Of a DNA stretch of 64,000 bases, positions 56,440 through 64,000 are shown one piece after another (the stretch's first letter is position 1; the number at the start of each line of letters is the position of its first letter). Origin of the DNA: Anniella stebbinsi. Lineage: Eukaryota; Chordata; Lepidosauria; Squamata; Anniellidae. The DNA is taken from NCBI GenBank assembly GCA_029215795.1, contig JARDYH010000006.1, positions 21,653,501 through 21,717,500 on the forward strand, written 5' to 3'. The notes beneath the pieces are model-generated. The model had not been told where the DNA came from. It made no database searches and saw nothing but the letters and a program-made list of their open reading frames with translations. Both the position numbers and the translations under genes were made by a program.

Positions 56440-57560
56440 TGGGCTCTGCGGGAATCCCGGGGCGGAAAGCAGAAGCCCCCCTCGTCAGCCCATCCCTCCC
56501 TTTGCGCCCCTATTCGCAGCGGCGCTCGGCCGGCCGAAGAGCGCGCTAGCTTCTCGGATTCGCGTTGAACGCCGGGGCCACGCCTCGACTCCGGGTCGTT
56601 CTGGCTGAGGGAGCGGCAGTGACCCGCCGCCGGCTCCGAACTGGGATCCCAGGAGGAGCCACGCTTCCGCTGGCCTCTCCCCTGCTCCAGCCCCCACGTT
56701 GCTGGGATTGCGAACGCCCCGCCTGCTCTGGGGGCCGCTGCATCCCATAGCTGTCTTTGTGGGCGCGTCCCCGGTGTCTCAGGGCTACGGGCTCTTTCCC
56801 CCCACCCCCTTCTCCTTTTCCCTAGGGTCGCCCCCCCTCCTTTGTTCTCTCGGCCCCGCCCTCCCCTCTCCTTTTTTGCCTGCCCATTGGCTCGCGCAGC
56901 CGCCACTCGGGGGTGGGGGCCCCGTTTTGTTCCCGCTCCCCGACCAAGAGGAAGCGAGCAAGAGGGCGTGTGGGCGCCGCGGAGAGCGAGTGAGCGAGCG
57001 GCGGAGCCAGCGGCGCGTCCTCCCTTCGCCTGACCCCGGGCTGGAGCAGCGGCACGAGGCAGGCGCCAGGTAAGAGAGAGCTCTTGCGCGCACGCTCCTG
57101 TCGGCTCTCTGGGCCCCGCGGCGCCCGCGCCCTCCAGCAGCGGCCGAATGTGAAAGACCGGCGCGGCTGCGTGGGCGCTCCGGAGCGCCGAGACAAAAGG
57201 CGGCCCTTTCGCAGTCTTTGGCCGGTTTCTCCCTCCCTCCTTCCCTCGCCACGACCGGCTGTGTGGCCAGGCCCTGAGCCTGGTAGAGGCGGCGAGAGCG
57301 AGAACGTGTGCGGCTCGACGGCTGTCCGATGGGGGCGCCCAGGCTCTGGGGGTTGGATAGGCCGACAGCGAGCCGGAGGACAGACTTGCTCAAATCTTGC
57401 CTTTCTCCCCGCAAAGAGCGATTGCATCATGTAACCGTCCCGGCCCAGGGCGACACTTGGCTTCTGTTCTCCAGGCCCGAGTGCCCCCCCTCCCTGCCTC
57501 TTGCCCTGGGGGGCCATGTTGAAGGGGGGGGCTGGTGCCAGGATGTGAACCGGCCCAAGG
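56440..57560. promoter_or_regulatory. CpG island, probable host-gene promoter
   Basis: About 1.1 kb of dense CpG in an otherwise AT-rich neighbourhood. It has a GC box CCCCGCCCTCC (about 56855) and an inverted CCAAT box CCATTGGCT (about 56884-56892). Several Alu-sized open frames on both strands are composition artefacts. It lies outside any recognised transposon, which makes a real promoter likely. Confidence 0.7.
56945..57069 (+). other. Candidate non-coding first exon of a host gene
   Basis: GC-rich transcript-like sequence about 60 bp after the CCAAT box, with no ATG in good context. It ends in GCGCCAG|GTAAGAG, a strong splice donor. The gene would continue on the + strand beyond the window, making 57070-64000 its first intron. 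The start is a guess and the gene identity is unknown. Confidence 0.45.
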
Positions 57561-57617
57561 CGTAAATGGCACTTTGGACGGAGCTTCTTAGCTAGCAGCC
57601 AACCGATAGCGAAACAA

Positions 57618-57845
57618 AATAGCCTATCTACACACGCAGGATAAAACACTTTGAAAACGTTTTGAAAACTGTCTATGGAGTGTGTCCTGGGCCCCAACAG
57701 TTCTCAAAACTGTTATAAACCGTTTTAAAGCAGTAGTGTAGACAAGCTCAAAACAGATTTAAAACTGTCAAAGAGCTTTAAAACAATGAGCTCCAGTGAT
57801 ATTGAGCAGATGAGTGGGCTTTTGTGTGTAGATATGCTGTAGGCT
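57618..57845. mobile_element. MITE with GCCTATCTAC ends, second copy
   Basis: Near-identical to 31758-31900 over AAAACACTTTGAAAACG and GTGTCCTGGGCCCCAACAG, then extends through GTGTAGACAAGCTC to GTGTAGATATGCTGTAGGC. Confidence 0.75.
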
Positions 57846-60800
57846 ATGGGTTATGTTACGAGGTGTGTGTGTGTCTAGCCAGATTCCTTCCCAGATTTAT
57901 AAATAAAAGGAGAAAGTCTTAGATTAACCAGTCTGTTTGCCCTTTCCTTGTTCAGTGTTTGTTACAACTGGACACATGTTTGCAACTGGATAAGTAACAC
58001 ACCAGGGCTTACACATGTTAAAATTCAGCAAAGTTTAGTGTAATGTAGGGCAAAAGGGCTCTAAGCCCTGAGCCATAACAGGTTTTATGTAGTTAGTTTT
58101 GAGTAAACAAGAATAAAACAAAAATACCTAGCTACATTTTTTAAAGTAACATGTAGATTTTTCAACAGGCCCAGGTGGGGAAGCAGGAGGATGGGGGGGG
58201 GGGGGCAGAAATACAGCACAAGGGCCCTGATTTGGAATCTCTTCATATGATAGGTAAAGGAAATATGCAATGATCTGCAAATGAGAGCTTCCTCTGTCCA
58301 TGAAAGCTCTTCCCGGGATTTTAGAATCCTGATATGTCACATAAGTCAGGCATGCCCAGTGCTGTATTCCTGTCAGCATCCTGACAGTAGGGAAGGGGTA
58401 GCAGGATACTGTCAACTGAGACAAGGCTATCTCATATTAGTTCAAGTTCCGCAAAGCCAGGAAATTAGATGCTAAGGCTGATGTCTTAACAGACAATTCA
58501 AAATAATGTTTTGTGTTGTTACAAGTTGTGCTTGCTTACACAAGCAACAAACAGACATGATTCAATTCACAGAAGGATTGCTCTAGCAATACAGTAAGGC
58601 TTAGATGTTTCATAAAGTAATACCAGACCAGTGGGTCATTTTTGCTGGTCCCAGATAATCCATTCTCCCAATCTGGATTTGAGCCTGAAACACCAAAGGA
58701 AAGAATGGGTGTATGGAATGTAAATTTAAACAAGCACAATTTGTGACATCGCACAACATCATTAGTGATCACCGAGCATATCTGTTAAGGTGTTAGCCTT
58801 AACTTGTGATTTCCTGGCTTTGTGGAGCTTGAGCCAACATAAGATAACCTTAAGTCAGGTCTTAAACTGGAAGGGTTTTTGTTAATTAAATCTAGAATAT
58901 TCAAGTGGCACAGCCTACAAAAATGGAGGATAATTACAAGCTATGTGTTTCTGTAGTGTGAATAAAACCTATAATCTCTGTTGAAAGTGACTCAATCAAC
59001 TGTTAGTATGAGTTCCTGTTCTGCTATGTCACATTCTATTTGTTCCTCTGTGTTAAATTTTCTTATTAAAAAGGCAACAAACTGTATAAGGAAATATTAC
59101 TAATGAAAAAGTTTGTTTGAAAAAATATTACAGTGAATATAACTTCAAACTAAGAAAGAAAGTGACGAAGTATAATATCTCTAGATACAATTTTAAAGTT
59201 CAAGCGTTGGTTCTAGTTTCTTTTCTTCCTTAAAATATTATTGGTGTGTAACTTCCATCATCATTAAAACATTCCGTACTTAGTCAGTCTTTAATAGATA
59301 AAGCATCTGTTTTCCACTTGGACATACTCTCTATGCAATTAACACATTAGTCAATATTTTCCTTCTTTATGTCATTTGAGAATATATTCCAGCAAAATGT
59401 CTCGAAGATTTAATGGGGGCTGTCCTGTTGTTGATTTTTATTATCTCAATATTATATTCCAAAAGGAAATTTGGACCAAAATGCTGATAATATGTTTGAG
59501 TTGCTGTTTAAGAAATTCTGTAATTTTATTTATCTGTAATTTTATCTATTGTATGTATTTGACTTTATATTGCTGCTCTGGGTTTTTCTCCTTCACATTG
59601 GGAATTTTGTTGTTGTTTCCACAGTATTCAATAGTTTTGTTCTCCATGGAAATATATAAAAATATTGACAGAAAAAGCATAACACATTCTGTTGACAAAA
59701 TCATTAACTTTCTGTACTATGAGTGTGCTCCATTTCTCTCCCCTCCCCTGTATAATATGACAACATACATTAATTCTGATAATTTCTAGAAATGTGATTT
59801 TGATGACGCAGCACTGGACAGCTAATGCTGTAACCTTTTGGTTTTAGCATCTGAAAACGAGTAAAAAAAAAAAGACAGCACATTATCCTAAGTAGGTTCA
59901 AGAGATATAATTTATAATTTTTGTAAACCGCCCAGAGAGCTTCAGCTATTATTATAATGGGAGAGATTATGTCCAAAATTCTTGGCAACTGTCAATGAGG
60001 AGCTAGGCTATATTCATTGCATCTTTGCTACTGCATTTCAGTGTCCTTTAATAATTTCTCTTCTATCTCTACTTTCTGGGAAAGAAGAATTACAGCTATT
60101 ACAGTGGCTCAACAATCATAAGGGCCTGTGGAAAAAGAGAAGCATATTTTTGGGGTTCCACTCTGGTTAAATCTAGGGCAAGCCACATTTGAAGATATGG
60201 CTACTTTGGCAAGATTTGTTTGGTAGCCACCCATAGTGATCAAATGGAGCATTTACCCATCTGGACTCTTGTAACACTAAGTGAAATCTGAAAGTTTGCC
60301 CAATAATAAGATGCCAGGAGAAGATATATTACTTGTAAAGGTCTTTAACTGAAATTTAAAATGGTGGTCATCAGTCCTTGTTAGGTCATTCACATTGATT
60401 AGCAATACAGCAAAAATTCTCAAAGGATTGACTGGCAGGAGTCATCATCCTTCTCTGGAATATGGAGAAGGGTAGACTCTCTTGCTGAGCTCCCACTGAG
60501 TTTTTGGGAACTCAAAGAACTCAAGGACAGAGAGAGATTACAGAGAAGGGCAGAGTCTCTTGGGCTTCAGAGAAGAGCATAGATTCTCCCTGATCTTGTG
60601 CTGACCCTCCCTTGGCAAAGTAGTCGTTTTTTTTTGCAGTAGCCCTCCTGCAGGTTAGAAGAATTGTTTTTCAGCATGGCTTGGCCTAGATTTAACCAGA
60701 GCTGAGTCTGAAAATCTGCTCAGAGCTAGAGAGGTACTCTACAGAGACTTGGAGGGAGGAACTTGGATTGCACTCAAAGCTCAGTGTGAGGTCACAGACA

Positions 60801-61640
60801 AAACTCCTAATTCATGGGAGAGGGTCAGAGGAGAATGCAAGGAAGAGTCAAACACTACCAATCTGTTAGTTTATTAGACATTACCTTCAAAATATATGCT
60901 CACTATAATTTACTTAAGGTAGAGGATAAGGCAGAAGACCAGCAAATAATAGCAGAAGAACAGGGGGCTTCTGAAGAAGGAAAGCTTTAGAGTTCAATGT
61001 TCTACCCTAAATGATCTGATTTCAAATTGTGCAGCTCACTAGACAACAGTGCACTTTCGCCTTTGATTTGGTAAGCAAAGATTGACTTTGATTTAAATTG
61101 TTACCAACTAATATCCATAAAGATAGTATAGGTGCAAATAGCTAAATTATTGCTACCACTAGGAGAATTAAAGTGCCAAAAGACAACCCTGCCTTTCTGT
61201 TTAATTTAATGTCAATAATTGCATTGAGAACTGGTGGGGGTCACAATATTTTTTCAGCTTCCATTTCTAAGTTCCCTCTTATTTTTTTTTTATTGCACAG
61301 ACACTGATGAGATGAGTTGGGAATTTTCAGGGAGGTTGTAAACAGGAGTATCTGCTGCTGAATTATATCAAAATGAATATCCATATGTTTCAGGACTAAT
61401 CAAAAGCTCATAAGTAATACATCAATACTGCCACTATTAAGCAGAAAAGCAAGATTTTTTAAATAATATCTTCATATTCTGTTTAATGGTGGTGGTGGTG
61501 GTTGGATCTGGACAAGCATTTGGAAGTGACAAGGTTCCAAGCTCTCTCTCAGAAAAAAGATGTTTGTTCATTCTAAGGGAGGTAATCTAGTTCCCCCAAC
61601 TTTAAATAACTTTACAGGGAAGATTTGTCCTCAAATATGT
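57846..61640. other. No gene seen; low-complexity and one LINE tail fragment
   Basis: A G homopolymer lies at 58193-58206. A 45-bp L2-type 3' tail fragment (GTAAACCGCCCAGAGAGCTTC, + strand) lies at 59920-59960. The rest is unique-looking, AT-rich, consistent with intron. Confidence 0.5.
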
Positions 61641-61646
61641 TGTATG

Positions 61647-61745
61647 GGTTGTATCCAATGTTGGTTCTTGTTAGAATAGACCCATCACAATGAATGTGAC
61701 TTAAGTTACACTAACATTGGATAGAATCCATTGGATACAACCCAC
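61647..61745. mobile_element. Small hairpin MITE, GGGTTGTATCCAAT ends
   Basis: GGGTTGTATCCAATGTT at the left and ATTGGATACAACCC at the right are inverted. The middle is AGTTACACTAACATTGGAT. Confidence 0.6.
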
Positions 61746-61969
61746 TGATGTTCCCTATGCCATGCCAATTTGAGGTGATGTGAAATGATATTTGGAGTCT
61801 TTGCTTCAGTTTTCGGTTCATACACAGGAAGTGGTGTTGAGTAATGTTGAAGTAGGGGTGTGTGCAGATTATTAAATCTGAGGTGTTAGAGCGTTTGCTT
61901 TCATTTTTGTTATAGTTATAGCAGGTGGAGGTTATTTATTTATCAAAGAAATCTTATTTGGACCTACTC

Positions 61970-63345
61970 TCTATTTATTTATTTATTTATTTATTTATTG
62001 CATTTTTATACCGCCCCATAGCCGAAGCTCTCTGGGCGGTTCACAAAAATTAAAACCATGAAATCATTTTAAAATATATAAAACAAGGCACAATCTAAAA
62101 ACACAGAATAACATACAATATAAAAACACAACCAGAATAAAACCAAGCAGCAGGAATTAATACAGATTAAAATACAAATTTAAAACAGCAAGGATTAAAA
62201 TTGAGTTAATTTAACTCTTAAAATACTGGGAGAATAAAAAGATCTTCACCTGGCGACGAAAAGAGTACAAAGTAGGTGCCAGGCGAACCTCTCTGGGGAG
62301 CTCATTCCACAGCCGGGGTGCCACAGCAGAGAAAGCCCTCCTCCTAGTAGCCACCTGCCTCACTTCCTTTGGCAGGGGCTCACGGAGAAGGACCCCTGTA
62401 GATGATCTTAGGGTACAGGCAGGTACATATGGGAGGAGGCGTTCCTTTAGATATCCTGGCCCCAAGCCGTTTAGGGCTTTAAATGTTAGTACCAGCACTT
62501 TGAATTGGGCCCGGACCTGGATCAGCAGCCAGTGAAGTTGGAAAAGGACTGGCGTAATATGGTCTCGTTGGCCAGTCCCCGTTAATAATCTGGCTGCCCT
62601 GTTTTGTACCAGCTGAAGTTTCCGGACCGTTTTCAAAGGCAGCCCCACGTATAACGCATTGCAGTAATCCAAACGAGAGGTTATGAGAGCATGGATAACT
62701 GTAGCTAGGCTATCTCTGTCCAGATAAGGGCGCAGTTGGTATATCAGCCTAAGCTGGTAAAAGGTGCTCTTTGCCACCGAGTTCACCTGTGCCTCAAGTG
62801 ACAGTTCTGGATCCAAGAGCACCCCCAAACTATGGACCCGATCCTTTAGGGGGAGTGCAACCCCCTCCAGAACAGGGTGAACATCACCTCGCCGGACAGA
62901 CGAACCACCCGCTAACAGTACCTCCGTCTTGTCTGGATTGAGTCTCAGTTTGTTAGCCCTCATCCAGTCCATTACCGTGCTCAGGCACTGATTCAGAACA
63001 GCCACTGCCTCACCTGGGTTAGTTGAAAAGGAGATGTAGAGCTGGGTGTCATCCGCATATCGGTGACATCTCAGCCCACATCTCCGGATAACCTCTCCCA
63101 GCGGCTTCATGTATATGTTAAATAGCATAGGGGATAAAATAGAGCCCTGTGGAACCCCATGGCTTAAATGCCACGGCACAGAGCAATAATCCCCCAGCAC
63201 CACCTTCTGAAAACGGTAATCTAAGTAGGAGCGGAACCACTGCAGCGCCGTGCCTCCAACTCCCAGCCCAGACATCCTATCCAGAAGGATACCATGGTCG
63301 ATGGTATCGAAAGCTGCTGAGAGGTCCAAGAGAACCAACAGGGTC
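61970..63345 (-). mobile_element. L2-type LINE, 5'-truncated, best-preserved copy of its family here
   Basis: The 3' end is at 61970-62045 with (ATTT)n and CCGCCCCATAGCCGAAGCTC. The coding region is open for most of 62211-63345 (- strand). The 5' truncation point is about 63345, followed by a duplicated GGTCCAGAAATATGAAAG phrase. Confidence 0.9.
62211..63345 (-). pseudogene. L2-type reverse transcriptase C-terminal two-thirds
   Basis: - strand motifs in order: [63 protein letters not shown] (catalytic YADD), [89 protein letters not shown] and [20 protein letters not shown]. No internal stop. The endonuclease and the start of the RT domain are missing. Confidence 0.9.
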
Positions 63346-63481
63346 CAGAAATATGAAAGTTGGGTCCAGAAATATGAAAGCATTATGTCAAATTATGGCT
63401 ACTTCCAGATAATTTGAGGTAATGGACATTATAGAGATAAGAAATAAATTAAGAGCAGGTTAAAAGAAAGGCTATCCTAGA

Positions 63482-63610
63482 TTTATTTATTTATTGCATT
63501 TTTATACCACACCATAGCTGAAGCTCTCTGGGCAGTTTACAATTAAAACCATGACAAGTATTCAAAATATAAAACAACAACAGTATAAAAACATAGCAGA
63601 TGATACGGAA
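63482..63610 (-). mobile_element. Short L2-type LINE 3' tail
   Basis: TTATTTATTTATTGCATTTT and CACCATAGCTGAAGCTCTCTGG, the complement of the family 3' end. Confidence 0.75.
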
Positions 63611-64000
63611 AGTATTTAAAATATACATTTTTCTTGCTGGTACTGCCCTTTAAAATAACACCGCATATTAGAATCTTATGTGTGTGATTTAACATACAGC
63701 TCCTTGGAAAATGCTTTTGTGGCGCTTTTAACTGTGTTCAAATATTTTAAATATGTGCACTTTTAAACAATTTTTTTAGCTTGCTATACAATGAATTAAT
63801 GACTGTGTCTTTATGGTTTTAATAATGACTGTGATTGTTTTTCTGGGTCTGTGACCGCATAATAAAATGATGATGATGATGCTTTCATGGCCCTTGATTT
63901 CCAGACTATTTGAATAGCTTATCTGGAAGGAATGGATAAGCTGATAGTGGCTGACAATAATTTGTACTGTTGTAAGTTTGGGTGGCTTGCTCATGGTGAA
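63611..64000. other. No gene seen
   Basis: Contains a short (GAT)n run at about 63868-63880. Nothing else recognisable. Confidence 0.5.

Noticed and set aside
56280..57697. Open frames of 120-290 residues on both strands of the CpG island
   Set aside because: High GC lowers stop frequency; no domain, no start context and mutually overlapping frames.

Overview
The window looks like repeat-rich vertebrate DNA, most likely from a squamate reptile. It carries L2-type, CR1 and L1 LINEs together, hAT and Harbinger DNA transposons, palindromic MITEs and many microsatellites. That assignment is an inference from repeat content. I recognise no conventional host protein-coding gene. The only candidate host-gene signal is a CpG-island promoter with a probable non-coding first exon at about 56.4-57.6 kb.

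Layout of 1-28.6 kb: a nest of mobile elements up to four deep. An L2-type LINE (19633-28560, + strand, preceded by about 100-bp repeats) is split twice. A full-length L1 (21303-26739, - strand, 14-bp target duplication) lies inside its coding region. An 8.5-kb PIF/Harbinger transposon (112-19629, duplication TGT) lies inside the repeat array before it. The Harbinger is itself split by a second, opposite-facing Harbinger of the same family (735-11714, duplication CAT), and that copy carries a 736-bp hAT element (9019-9754, duplication ACATAGCC). The head-to-head self-insertion makes the first 20 kb look like a giant palindrome.

The Harbinger family is the most interesting object here. Each copy encodes three spliced genes: a two-exon DDE transposase of about 431 aa and two different trihelix (Myb/SANT-like) proteins. 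Both Myb proteins end in a C-terminal coiled coil. The larger has a run of tandemly duplicated phase-1 mini-exons, three in one copy and five in the other. The smaller starts from an internal promoter with a 40-bp palindrome around an NRF-1-like site plus an ETS-like site. The long ends of the element are diverged inverted repeats that also serve as leaders for the two outward genes. By reading frame, the outer copy keeps the transposase and the small Myb gene but has its large Myb gene broken by the insertion. The inner copy keeps the large Myb gene but has a transposase with two stops and a frameshifted small Myb gene. Together they hold one intact copy of each gene.

Layout of 28.6-64 kb: decayed interspersed repeats in otherwise unremarkable DNA. 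These include CR1 pieces, several L2 pieces on the - strand, the 5' half of an unassigned APE-type LINE (35.7-39.1 kb), and a 1.9-kb inverted repeat (33.5-35.4 kb). There is also a Tc1/mariner-like element stuffed with CT/CA minisatellite (43.3-44.7 kb), a 3-kb near-perfect palindrome with an 8-bp hAT-type target duplication (50.57-53.56 kb), and the CpG island. Exon boundaries come from reading splice signals and phases by eye, and no alignment or database search was run.
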